Source: Pedobacter sp. PACM 27299 (GTDB lineage Bacteria; Bacteroidota; Bacteroidia; Sphingobacteriales; Sphingobacteriaceae). Taken from it: a stretch of DNA of 64,000 bases. A program made the position numbers and the translations under genes. The stretch spans positions 3,906,001-3,970,000 of the forward strand of contig NZ_CP012996.1 of assembly GCF_001412655.1 (NCBI RefSeq), given 5' to 3'. How positions within the stretch are numbered: the stretch's first letter is position 1; every line of letters starts with the position of its first letter. Positions 17,595 through 25,856 of the stretch are shown here, one piece after another. The notes under the pieces were generated by a model that was not told where the DNA came from, did not search any database, and saw nothing but the letters and a program-made list of their open reading frames with translations.

Positions 17595-18854
17595 ATGAAA
17601 TACCTATTGATCATCCTCTTGTTTTCTTTGTCCGCATGCGCCCAAAAGCCTCAACCGCTTTCTGCAGCTGACACGGCTCATCACCAGATCGTTGAACTCA
17701 ATCGAAACGGTGCCGAACACCATGCTTCTGGTCATAAAGCGAAAGCGTTGGAATACCACAACAAGGCCCTCCAACTTGCAAAAAAACATGGCCTTCATGA
17801 AGATCAGATCCGCTCCCTGATCGGCATTGCGAACGTATTAAAAACCGACAATGCCGATGAGAGTATTGTCCATCTAAAAAGGGCGCTGGAATTAGCCAAA
17901 GCGATCAAGCATCAGCAACTTACATCGGAGATCCTTCATAGCTTATCAGAAATCTACCGTCAGCAAGCCGATTATAAGCAATCATTGGATGCGCTGGAAG
18001 AGCACCACCAGATTGCCGATAAATTGCTGCAAAATGAAAAAGATCAAAAGCTGGCCTTGGTAGAAAAAACATATCAGCGAAATGCAATTCTCATTGCTGC
18101 TATTGCCATTTTTATCATTATGGCTTTACTATTCTATTATTTAAGAAAAACACGACAACTAAATACACGCTTACGTACCGCCAACCAAATCAAGGACAAA
18201 TTATTTACCATTATTGGCCATGATTTGCGCAATCCTATCGGGGGCATCACCAATGTATTGGCTATGATGGAAAACGATGACCTGACTCCAGATGAACAGC
18301 GGCACATGATCAGTCAGATGCGCCAACAAGGTGATGTCTCATTAGAGATATTGAACTCCTTGTTGAGTTGGGGCCAGGCTCAGCTCAATGGAATTACCAT
18401 TAACCCCCGGGAGTTCGACCCTACCGCATTCATTGTCAACAACGTTACCGCGCTACAAGGAAAGGCAGCTGAAAAAGGATTGAACATTCAAAATCACGTT
18501 CTACCCGGTTTCAAAATCAAAGCCGATCAGGATCACTTCGATTTCATTATCCGCAACCTGCTTTCCAACGCTATAAAATTCAGCAGGGAAGGCGGCAGAA
18601 TTGAGATCAATGTAAAACAAGAAAGCAATCGGACCCTCTTTTCGGTAAAAGATGAGGGGATTGGCATCAGCGATGCCCAGCAAAAAGTCTTTTTATCTCA
18701 ACAAATGGACATCGCTTATGGCACCAAAGGGGAAAAAGGCACAGGCATAGGTCTTATGCTCATCAAAGAATTTCAACGGGCAGGTGCTGGAGCCATCTGG
18801 CTGGAAAGTAAAGAAAATGAAGGAACTACAGTATATTTCAGTTATCCGAAATAA
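17595..18854 (+). CDS. TPR-containing sensor histidine kinase (lipoprotein-type N-terminus)
   Basis: The product has 419 residues. The N-terminus is a lipoprotein-like signal with Cys15. Periplasmic TPR-like helices span about residues 30-145, a single membrane helix spans 163-183, and the H-box Ile-Gly-His-Asp-Leu-Arg-Asn-Pro has the phospho-acceptor His209. The ATPase domain has Asn-Leu-Leu-Ser-Asn-Ala-x-Lys-Phe-Ser (N box), Asp-Glu-Gly-Ile-Gly-Ile (G1) and Gly-Thr-Gly-Ile-Gly-Leu (G2). It lacks a receiver domain, and no response regulator lies nearby, so it is an orphan kinase. The ligand and the target are unknown. Confidence 0.92.
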   Translation: MKYLLIILLFSLSACAQKPQPLSAADTAHHQIVELNRNGAEHHASGHKAKALEYHNKALQLAKKHGLHEDQIRSLIGIANVLKTDNADESIVHLKRALELAKAIKHQQLTSEILHSLSEIYRQQADYKQSLDALEEHHQIADKLLQNEKDQKLALVEKTYQRNAILIAAIAIFIIMALLFYYLRKTRQLNTRLRTANQIKDKLFTIIGHDLRNPIGGITNVLAMMENDDLTPDEQRHMISQMRQQGDVSLEILNSLLSWGQAQLNGITINPREFDPTAFIVNNVTALQGKAAEKGLNIQNHVLPGFKIKADQDHFDFIIRNLLSNAIKFSREGGRIEINVKQESNRTLFSVKDEGIGISDAQQKVFLSQQMDIAYGTKGEKGTGIGLMLIKEFQRAGAGAIWLESKENEGTTVYFSYPK

Positions 18855-19143
18855 CCACCATCACTTACATAACAGGCTATAGTATTTTCTTAAGTTACCA
18901 GAAGAATCACCAGTCTTTATGAGGATCATTACAATTTCTTAGTCCATTTGATACTGCAGTCGAATCCTATCGCTGCAATTAAACAGGAATAATGCTGTTT
19001 ACGCTGAGTAAAATACTCATAAGGTTAATTAAATAAATTTCAATATTGACCAATATTTTAAATTAAATCATAAAATTTATATTGTGCAATTGGCCGATTC
19101 ACAAACTAACCATTTGTAAACCAAAATTTTAAACTTATTCCTA

Positions 19144-20031
19144 ATGAAAGTTAAATACCTAAGCTTATTGCTGACAGGACTTATTTTTAGTTCTTGTAAA
19201 AGTGGTCTTCAAGATTCCGAAAACCCAGAATCCCTGCTCTCACCCAATAAAACCAATTCTGATATTTCCGTCTTAGCAGTTGGTGTGACTCTAAATGCTG
19301 ATGGCCCGGGAAATACCTACAGTTTACTGAACAGCGTTCTGGGCGGAACCGCCTATGAAGTACCTGATTGCGGACATGCGCAGGACCACATTAGCGAAGT
19401 GTTTGATTCCGGACTCAACACTAATGTATTTGTATTTTCCGCACACGTTGAATTGGACGATGACAGATGTGAAGCCACCGATCGTCAACGCACGGAAATT
19501 AAAACTTATGGCCCCTCCTCAGCAAACCTTAAAGCCACTAACGGCGAAACCATTACTTATCGCTGGAAATTTAAGATAGATGCTGGTTTCCAGGCTTCTT
19601 CCAGCTTTACCCACCTACACCAGATCAAGGCTGGCGACGGTGATGCCGGATCTCCACTCATCACCATTACACCACGCTATGGGGCTAATAACACGGATAA
19701 AATGGAGTTGATTCACATCAACTCCTCCGGTACAACGACTAAAGTTAAGACGGTTAACCTGGCACCTTTCAAAGGCAATTGGGTGGAAGTTGTAGAAACC
19801 ATTAAGTTTGGTTCATCCGGAACCTATAGCATCACCATCAATAAAGTAAGTGATGGTACAAATTTGATGTCTTATAGCAATTCCAATATGGATTTATGGA
19901 GAACAGGAACTACTTTTTGCCGGCCAAAATGGGGAATTTACCGCAGTCTGAATAATTCTTCTCAATTGAGGGATGAAGAAGTTCGTTTTGCAAATTTTTG
20001 CATAGCAGAAGGAAACGCGACTTGTCCATAG
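19144..20031 (+). CDS. Secreted lipoprotein resembling polysaccharide lyases (jelly-roll)
   Basis: This 295-residue protein has a lipobox (Ile-Phe-Ser-Ser-Cys) and so is probably attached to the outer membrane. The mature part has motifs seen in beta-jelly-roll lyases of the heparin-lyase I/PL20-like type: Asp-Arg-Gln-Arg-Thr-Glu-Ile-Lys, then Tyr-Arg-Trp-Lys-Phe-Lys-Ile-Asp, then Phe-Thr-His-Leu-His-Gln-Ile-Lys. Such enzymes cleave acidic polysaccharides by beta-elimination. The exact family is uncertain and the substrate is not readable from sequence. It is a single gene with its own terminator, between a histidine kinase and a convergent operon. Confidence 0.6.
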   Translation: MKVKYLSLLLTGLIFSSCKSGLQDSENPESLLSPNKTNSDISVLAVGVTLNADGPGNTYSLLNSVLGGTAYEVPDCGHAQDHISEVFDSGLNTNVFVFSAHVELDDDRCEATDRQRTEIKTYGPSSANLKATNGETITYRWKFKIDAGFQASSSFTHLHQIKAGDGDAGSPLITITPRYGANNTDKMELIHINSSGTTTKVKTVNLAPFKGNWVEVVETIKFGSSGTYSITINKVSDGTNLMSYSNSNMDLWRTGTTFCRPKWGIYRSLNNSSQLRDEEVRFANFCIAEGNATCP

Positions 20032-20048
20032 TTTTGTTATAGAAATAC

Positions 20049-20088
20049 AAAAGCATTCAAAGAGTTCGCGCGCTCTTTGAATGCTTTT
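20049..20088. terminator. Bidirectional terminator between convergent genes
   Basis: A perfect 16-bp stem (20049-20064 with 20073-20088) surrounds a GC-rich 8-nt loop. The arms begin AAAA and end TTTT, so it can serve the lyase-like gene on the plus strand and the NRDE/ATP-grasp operon on the minus strand. Confidence 0.8.
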
Positions 20089-20118
20089 ACAACCCATTTC
20101 CTGTAGCTAAAGTCTTCA

Positions 20119-21861
20119 TCAGGCCATCATTTTTAGATGGGCCTGATGCGCTTTGATCATGCGAAAGCCCTCTACATTCCCCATCAGTACTAATTCCTTC
20201 CTTCTGGCATTCAACAGACTGATCTGATACAGCAATTTCCAATGTCTGATGATCTCCTTCCAGGCAAAAAAAACAGAATGCACCGGATCATACATGTGTG
20301 TAGGTTCGCTGGCTGCCCCATTAATTTCAATCACCATAAAATGTTTACCTGCATAAAGATCTTCCCAGCTTTTGAATTTAATATCCAGTCTTCCATAATA
20401 AAATTCCGGGATGCGCTGACAAAGCTGATCAATCACAGTCTGCAGTTTTTCATTGATCCTAAAGCTTTGGTCAACAAATTTCGCTCCTCTATTGTGACTG
20501 CCATATGGCACCAGCTCCAGGCTTACCCCATAAGGAAGCACTTGGTTCAATTCCTTTCCATACACTTTTTTTAAGGCCTCCAACTGCAAATAAGAACGAT
20601 CCTCCTTCTTTAAAAGCATTTCAATAGTAGATTTCCCATCTCCCTTCACCTTAAGAAATTCCTTACTCACTATACCAGACAGCTGGCCTTTGCGTTCTCC
20701 TGGAATCCGGTAATAAAATATACCTGCCTCCAGTTTATAATCGATGTACTCCTGAAGTAAAAAGTCTACCTGATTTACCGCCAAATAACTCTTGAGCTGC
20801 TGATCATTTTCAAGCAGCTTCACCTTTACGCCTCTTTCTCCAATATCAGGCTTTGCAATTAAGGGGAAATTCATTCCTTTCCATTCCAATTTCTTTTTTA
20901 GCATCCCCATTTCATGTTCTGCCTTGAAAAGCAAGGTTTTTGGATAAAATTCCCCTGGCATCAACGCATAAATACTGCTTTTTTTCCCCATGGCAAAACC
21001 TGAGTTCAGGATCATTGGATTAGCTGCACTAAAGAAAAAAAACGACCGTGCTTTCAGGCTCAACCAACACCAATACCACATCACCGGAGCATATACCAGC
21101 TGAAATGGCCAGTACTCCCAGTTAAATGTCCGTATACTGGCTTTTCGAAACCAGGTCATCAACTTCCCATCTGCTGCTTTCCCTGAGGGCTGCAAGTCGA
21201 GATGAATCATCTTTGCTTTTCCTTTAATGATGGCAATATTGGTTATACTCCTGGTCATCATTTGGCCATTACGATTCATGACCAGATCCTGTTCTGGATT
21301 TCCTGTTCCAGCAAAGCGATGGAAGTCCAGAATATCTTTCAGGCGATATCTCCGTTGATTCGCCTGCCAATCGGAAAACCATTGTGCTCGCTGCAACACT
21401 GTATCTTCTTCATAAAGAGTTGCTGAAGACCAGATGTGTGCAGTGGAGCTGGACAATTCCTGCTGATATTTCTGCGTTCCAGTCCAGCGGCACTCATAAA
21501 GCCGCCCCGCTACATACAGGATCAGGGTAAAAGGCTCAATTTCCTGAAAATCACATCCTTGAAAATAGAGGACAGGAAATTCCTGACTCAGTATTTCCAG
21601 CAAGGTGATCCCCCGGCTTTGCCGATAAGAAGGTCTGGGGAAATGTTTTACAAAAGCCCCATTGAGCAGTACCGCTGCATCAGCATTGCTTTTAAATGCC
21701 ATCCAGGTTCCACCTTTCTCCCGATCTTTAGGAAATGTCAATACGGTTCCATTTACGGTATATGATTTTGGAGCTAAAGCCTCGGCCCGCGTCATCTTTT
21801 CATCCCTGTTGGAAGTCAAATAAGCTCCGTTTTTAACCGGCAAAAAAGTTACTGTGCACAT
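20119..21861 (-). CDS. Fusion of NRDE (TANGO2-like) domain and ATP-grasp ligase domain
   Basis: This is a 580-residue protein. Residues 1 to about 245 are an NRDE/TANGO2 domain with Met-Cys-Thr-Val (Cys2 available as an N-terminal nucleophile) and Asn18-Arg-Asp-Glu21. From about residue 290 an ATP-grasp fold follows, related to D-Ala-D-Ala-ligase-like proteins: Phe-Pro-Leu-Ile-Ala-Lys-Pro-Asp, Gly-Glu-Arg-Gly-Val, Leu-Leu-Gln-Glu-Tyr, Tyr-Gly-Arg-Leu-Asp-Ile-Lys, and a final metal-binding Glu-Ile-Asn-Gly. In relatives I would expect two separate genes. No stop or frame change separates the halves here. The substrate is unknown. It overlaps the DinB gene by 13 bases. Confidence 0.82.
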   Translation of the reverse strand: MCTVTFLPVKNGAYLTSNRDEKMTRAEALAPKSYTVNGTVLTFPKDREKGGTWMAFKSNADAAVLLNGAFVKHFPRPSYRQSRGITLLEILSQEFPVLYFQGCDFQEIEPFTLILYVAGRLYECRWTGTQKYQQELSSSTAHIWSSATLYEEDTVLQRAQWFSDWQANQRRYRLKDILDFHRFAGTGNPEQDLVMNRNGQMMTRSITNIAIIKGKAKMIHLDLQPSGKAADGKLMTWFRKASIRTFNWEYWPFQLVYAPVMWYWCWLSLKARSFFFFSAANPMILNSGFAMGKKSSIYALMPGEFYPKTLLFKAEHEMGMLKKKLEWKGMNFPLIAKPDIGERGVKVKLLENDQQLKSYLAVNQVDFLLQEYIDYKLEAGIFYYRIPGERKGQLSGIVSKEFLKVKGDGKSTIEMLLKKEDRSYLQLEALKKVYGKELNQVLPYGVSLELVPYGSHNRGAKFVDQSFRINEKLQTVIDQLCQRIPEFYYGRLDIKFKSWEDLYAGKHFMVIEINGAASEPTHMYDPVHSVFFAWKEIIRHWKLLYQISLLNARRKELVLMGNVEGFRMIKAHQAHLKMMA

Positions 21862-22349
21862 GATTGTTTGTATTTTATGGTGGAAACAGCCAGTCCGAAA
21901 TATTCGGGCAATTGTATCAGGGATATCTTTGCGACAGCAATGCGCATTAAAGCCATATGATGTATGGTATGCTCCAGGTTATAAATCAATTCTCTATGGT
22001 AACTGCTGGGGACGGTAAAACTAGTTTCAGCAACTAAAGCATAGCTACCCGAGAGCTCCAGCTGCCGATCTGGCTTGTCTAATGAAAGCATAATTTCCTC
22101 CAGTTTGAGCAACGCAAAATCTTTATTAGACTCGATGACATTGTCTCTCTTACGCAGGTCATAATTCACATTTCCACTGGAATAGCCCCGGTTTAGCTCC
22201 AGGTAAAATTCTATCACATGGCGTATATGATCTCCTATCGAGGAATTAGACATCATCCCGATCTTTTCAGTATACTGCTGATCGGTTAGGAGCTCCAGCA
22301 TATTTTTCATTTGAATAAATAAGCTGGAGATAGGTTTTCTTAAATACAT
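21849..22349 (-). CDS. DinB-like four-helix-bundle protein
   Basis: The product has 166 residues with the DinB/YfiT metal-binding layout: His-Ile-Arg-His-Val-Ile-Glu-Phe in helix 2 and a His-Arg-Glu-Leu-Ile-Tyr-Asn-Leu-Glu-His-Thr-Ile-His-His segment in helix 4. The family includes thiol-dependent S-transferases and many proteins of unknown role. It sits 5 bases after the DoxX gene and overlaps the NRDE/ATP-grasp gene, so it is cotranscribed with both. Confidence 0.78.
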   Translation of the reverse strand: MYLRKPISSLFIQMKNMLELLTDQQYTEKIGMMSNSSIGDHIRHVIEFYLELNRGYSSGNVNYDLRKRDNVIESNKDFALLKLEEIMLSLDKPDRQLELSGSYALVAETSFTVPSSYHRELIYNLEHTIHHMALMRIAVAKISLIQLPEYFGLAVSTIKYKQSCAQ

Positions 22350-22354
22350 GGCTT

Positions 22355-22747
22355 TTATTTTTTAATTAAACTGAGGAGTTGTCTGCGATTGCCTACCGTC
22401 AGGATCAGACAGCAGGCAAACACCAATAGTGCCATTCCAAACAGCTTTCCTTGGTCGTTCTGCACTACAATGCCTAAATTGGTCAGGTGAAAAAATATTG
22501 CGCCAGCCATAAGTCCCAGCCCCATTAATGCACCAAAAACCTTGGTTTTGGGCAGGAGTATCAGCACTGAAGCGATGAATTCCAGGACACCGGTACCAAT
22601 TCTGCCCCAGGGTTCCATGCCGAGTCGGGAAAAAATATAAATAGATTCTGCTGCTCCACTAAACTTAAAAAATAACGTTTGCAGCATAATTACTGCCGCG
22701 ATTCCACGCAGGATCCAACCTCCAATATGTTTTTGTTGATCAGTCAT
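22355..22747 (-). CDS. DoxX-family membrane protein
   Basis: This 130-residue protein has four predicted helices. The first contains Trp-Ile-Leu-Arg-Gly-Ile-Ala-Ala-Val-Ile and ends in Phe-Phe-Lys-Phe-Ser-Gly-Ala. The second has Gly-Val-Leu-Glu-Phe-Ile-Ala-Ser-Val-Leu-Ile-Leu, as in DoxX proteins. It is in the middle of the YHS/DoxX/DinB/NRDE operon. The context suggests a redox or metal-stress role at the inner membrane (inference). Confidence 0.8.
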   Translation of the reverse strand: MTDQQKHIGGWILRGIAAVIMLQTLFFKFSGAAESIYIFSRLGMEPWGRIGTGVLEFIASVLILLPKTKVFGALMGLGLMAGAIFFHLTNLGIVVQNDQGKLFGMALLVFACCLILTVGNRRQLLSLIKK

Positions 22748-22758
22748 GGGTTTCAGGA

Positions 22759-23202
22759 TTAAGGTTTGTTTTTAATTTCGATCCAATTGATATCGGCTTT
22801 TTCAATGAAGTTTTTTTGGTCCTTAGCCCACAACTCCTTTACTTTTCCATTATAATTGAAGTAAAGCTTGTCGGCGACAATTGTCCAGGTTTCTGCCTGA
22901 GTAGGCGCTTTGTGCCCATCAGCTGTACCATAGGCACAATAACCTCCATATTGCGGGGCATAGTGTTCCGGATCTGCGATAAAATCTTTCTTGTTTTCCG
23001 GATTAGCAAACAACCAACGGGCTTCTTTCCAGGTATAAGAAAGGCTATCCAATCCTTTTACCGGTGTTGAAGTTTTAAAAAATGCAACCGGATCATAGCC
23101 TTTAATCGCTTTTCCTCCTGGTGCAAATATTTCTGATTTTTGTGCGTAAGTACTGCCTGTGGTAAACCATACCAACATCAAGGCACTGATTAGTAATTTC
23201 AT
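22759..23202 (-). CDS. Exported YHS-domain protein
   Basis: This 147-residue protein has a signal peptide ending near Tyr-Ala-Gln. The YHS motif is Lys-Gly-Tyr-Asp-Pro-Val-Ala-Phe-Phe, and is followed by Phe-Ala-Asn-Pro-Glu-Asn and Pro-Gln-Tyr-Gly-Gly-Tyr-Cys-Ala-Tyr-Gly, with the single Cys conserved in this family. YHS domains occur in copper and heavy-metal proteins. It lies 15 bases downstream of a paralogue, so the pair arose by duplication. Confidence 0.86.
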   Translation of the reverse strand: MKLLISALMLVWFTTGSTYAQKSEIFAPGGKAIKGYDPVAFFKTSTPVKGLDSLSYTWKEARWLFANPENKKDFIADPEHYAPQYGGYCAYGTADGHKAPTQAETWTIVADKLYFNYNGKVKELWAKDQKNFIEKADINWIEIKNKP

Positions 23203-23217
23203 AATTAATTGCTTTTT

Positions 23218-23679
23218 TTAGTTGAATTTGGACCAGTTCTGATCCGCTTTTTTCTTTAAACTTTGCTCTGATTTATTCCAGTCTTTCAGCGTATTGTTAA
23301 AAAACCTATTGTAGAACAAGTACAGCTGGCCATTCATAATTTTAAAAGTTTCAGGATCAATGGACACCTGCTCACCGTTTTCGCCCATGGCATACGCACA
23401 CCATCCTCCATATTGAGGCTGGTATTTAGCAGGATTGGCTTTAAAGAGCTCCCTATTCGCCGAACTCGTGAATCGGTAAGAAGCGCCATCCTCGACTGCT
23501 GTCCATTGCTTTTTCCCTTCCATTGCCTTACCGGAATTGAAATAAGCTACAGGATCATATCCTTCAATAGCCAGTCCGGATTTATCCAGGTTAAATTGTT
23601 TTTTTGAATGGCCTGATTGTGCAAATCCAGCGTTGATCAACAAGGCAGACAGGAATAAATAAACTAATAATCGTTTCAT
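23218..23679 (-). CDS. Exported YHS-domain protein (paralogue)
   Basis: This 153-residue protein has a signal peptide ending near Gly-Phe-Ala-Gln. The motifs Glu-Gly-Tyr-Asp-Pro-Val-Ala-Tyr-Phe and Pro-Gln-Tyr-Gly-Gly-Trp-Cys-Ala-Tyr-Ala match its downstream neighbour. It is the first gene of a five-gene minus-strand operon and is divergent from an ECF sigma factor gene 207 bases away. Confidence 0.86.
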   Translation of the reverse strand: MKRLLVYLFLSALLINAGFAQSGHSKKQFNLDKSGLAIEGYDPVAYFNSGKAMEGKKQWTAVEDGASYRFTSSANRELFKANPAKYQPQYGGWCAYAMGENGEQVSIDPETFKIMNGQLYLFYNRFFNNTLKDWNKSEQSLKKKADQNWSKFN

Positions 23680-23886
23680 AATTTCAAGTTCTTTCTCCCC
23701 TTTGTCGCAGTCAACCCAGGATCCTTACAAAAAAAGAATCTTTTTTTTATCTCTTTTAAATCGCTCAGAAATCCGGATTTAACCTGCTCATACCGCTGAA
23801 TTTTATTTTGAAATTTCTTGTAAGGTTTACGACCAGCGATCGACTAAGCAGATATAATGTTATATTTATTTACCTAAGCCTGATAT

Positions 23887-24486
23887 ATGCAATCCAACGA
23901 GTTGGTATCGATGCCTGCCCCCAGCGAGGTCCTCAATCCCCGGAAATGGGCCAGTAATTACGCAGATTACCTTTATAGTTATGCCATTACCAGAATAAAC
24001 GATCAGGAGCAGGCACGGGACCTGGTTCAGGAAACCTTTCTTGCGGCACTGGAAAGCCTATCGAGATTTGAGGGAAAGAGTACAGAAAAAACCTGGCTGA
24101 CCGCCATACTAAAGAATAAAATCATAGACCTTTACCGAAAAAAATCAACTGGACTATCCTCGAAAACCGAAGTTTTAGAAGAAGAACAGGAGCAAAAAGA
24201 CTTTTTTGACGAGAAAGATGGGCATTGGAACCAGGCACACCGACCGCAGGAATTCGCCTCCCCTATAGAAACCGATTTGCAGCATAAGGAATTTGAGCAC
24301 ATCCTCCAGGCCTGTATGAAAAAACTGCCCAATCTTTGGTATGCCGTATTCTCTATGAAACATTTAGAGGAAGAAAGTACAGAAATGATCTGCAGCTCCT
24401 TAAAAGTTACACCAGCCAATTTCTGGGTCATTATACATCGCTCCAAGCTCAATCTAAGAGCATGTCTGCAAAAACACTGGATCTAA
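23887..24486 (+). CDS. ECF-type RNA polymerase sigma factor
   Basis: The product has 199 residues. Region 2 contains Tyr-Ala-Asp-Tyr-Leu-Tyr-Ser-Tyr-Ala-Ile and Asp-Leu-Val-Gln-Glu-Thr-Phe-Leu-Ala-Ala-Leu. Region 4 has Met-Lys-His-Leu-Glu-Glu-Glu-Ser-Thr-Glu-Met-Ile-Cys and a recognition helix ending in Ile-Ile-His-Arg-Ser-Lys-Leu. A long acidic linker separates the two, as in sigma factors of the Sig70_famx1 type. A zinc-finger protein follows 12 bases downstream and is the likely anti-sigma. The YHS operon is divergent and may be its target (inference). Confidence 0.87.
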   Translation: MQSNELVSMPAPSEVLNPRKWASNYADYLYSYAITRINDQEQARDLVQETFLAALESLSRFEGKSTEKTWLTAILKNKIIDLYRKKSTGLSSKTEVLEEEQEQKDFFDEKDGHWNQAHRPQEFASPIETDLQHKEFEHILQACMKKLPNLWYAVFSMKHLEEESTEMICSSLKVTPANFWVIIHRSKLNLRACLQKHWI

Positions 24487-24498
24487 ACCCTATTCACC

Positions 24499-24774
24499 AT
24501 GAACAGATTAACAAAAGTACTTTACAATTGTAGGCAAGCCACCTTTCTCATTGAAAAGAAGCAGCTCAGCGTACTCAGTGCCAAAGAAAAGGTAGAACTT
24601 AATTTACACCTGACGGGCTGCAGCATCTGCAGGATATTTCAGCGACAAAGCATATTCATCAATAGCATGATCAAAAAGAGCATCCATTTGGAGACAGAAA
24701 ATCAGGCAGGGCTAGATGATGACTTTAAAACCGCTTTACAAGAGAAAATTGACCATCAGCTCAACCAGAATTAA
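24499..24774 (+). CDS. Small zinc-finger anti-sigma-like protein
   Basis: This 91-residue protein has a Cys near residue 10 and a His-Leu-Thr-Gly-Cys-Ser-Ile-Cys-Arg segment at about 34-42. This gives a Cys...His-x3-Cys-x2-Cys zinc-binding pattern as in ZAS anti-sigma factors. There is no membrane helix, so it would be a soluble antagonist. It is cotranscribed with the preceding ECF sigma factor. Confidence 0.72.
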   Translation: MNRLTKVLYNCRQATFLIEKKQLSVLSAKEKVELNLHLTGCSICRIFQRQSIFINSMIKKSIHLETENQAGLDDDFKTALQEKIDHQLNQN

Positions 24775-24862
24775 ATCCTGTTTTTTGGTGAACAGCCAGC
24801 GCTAAATAATTAATAAATATTGCGGGTATTATGAGTAAATTACAGATACTAACCTATTATAT

Positions 24863-25843
24863 ATGATCACAGATTCATTTGGAAGGACGCATGATTACTT
24901 ACGCATATCATTAACAGACAATTGCAATTTCCGTTGTTTCTATTGTATGCCCAATGAAAACTACGATTTTAGCCCTGCTGCTCAATTAATGCAAACAGAG
25001 GAAGTCCTCCAGCTGGCCAGGCTATTTGTAGCGGAAGGGGTAAGAAAAATCAGACTTACAGGAGGCGAACCATTGGTGCGTAAAGATGTTGCTGAAATTA
25101 TCTCTGAATTGGGAAAATTACCTATCGAACTTACCATCACAACCAATGGCACCCGGATTCAGGAATTGCTCCCGGTGATCCTGTCTGCAAACATTAGCCA
25201 CATCAACATTAGCCTGGATACTTTACAACCTGAAAAATTCAAGACCATCACCCGTCGGGATGCTTTTCATCAGGTGAAAAGCAATATTGAACTCTTACTT
25301 AGACACCAAATTAGCGTAAAAATCAATATGGTGGTGATGAAAGGGTTGAACGATAATGAGATTCTTGACTTTATTGAATGGACAAAACACAGCCCTATCC
25401 AGGTTCGGTTTATCGAGTTTATGCCCTTTAGTGGCAATCAATGGACGAGCAATAAAATGTGTTCACTTCAGGAGATTCTGGACACGATCGCTCAAAAATA
25501 CAGCTATAAGCATGTGGAAACCAGTCCACATGATACCGCAAAAAATTACACCATTCCAGCACATCAAGGCTCATTTGCCATCATCAGCACAATGACCGCT
25601 CCTTTTTGCAGTACCTGCAACCGGATGCGTTTAACAGCCGATGGGAAGTTGAAAAACTGCTTGTTTTCTAAAACTGAAACAGATCTTTTATCTGCTTTAC
25701 GAGCTGGGGAAGACATTTTACCTTTAATAAAAGCCACTATTCAGGCAAAAGAAAAAGAACTTGGCGGACAGCTTCCTAAAAATTTCGAGACCCTGGATGC
25801 CGAAAGCATCATCAATAGAAGTATGATAAGTATTGGCGGATGA
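24863..25843 (+). CDS. moaA: GTP 3',8-cyclase MoaA (radical SAM)
   Basis: This 326-residue protein catalyses the first step of molybdenum cofactor synthesis, GTP to 3',8-cyclo-GTP. The N-terminal radical-SAM cluster ligands are Cys21, Cys25 and Cys28 (Cys-x3-Cys-x2-Cys). The second cluster is ligated by the C-terminal Cys-Ser-Thr-Cys-Asn-Arg-Met-Arg-Leu motif and a later Cys. The protein ends with Gly-Gly, which is needed for activity in this family. It is the first gene of a tight Moco operon. Confidence 0.97.
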   Translation: MITDSFGRTHDYLRISLTDNCNFRCFYCMPNENYDFSPAAQLMQTEEVLQLARLFVAEGVRKIRLTGGEPLVRKDVAEIISELGKLPIELTITTNGTRIQELLPVILSANISHINISLDTLQPEKFKTITRRDAFHQVKSNIELLLRHQISVKINMVVMKGLNDNEILDFIEWTKHSPIQVRFIEFMPFSGNQWTSNKMCSLQEILDTIAQKYSYKHVETSPHDTAKNYTIPAHQGSFAIISTMTAPFCSTCNRMRLTADGKLKNCLFSKTETDLLSALRAGEDILPLIKATIQAKEKELGGQLPKNFETLDAESIINRSMISIGG

Positions 25844-25856
25844 TTAAAACCTGAAT

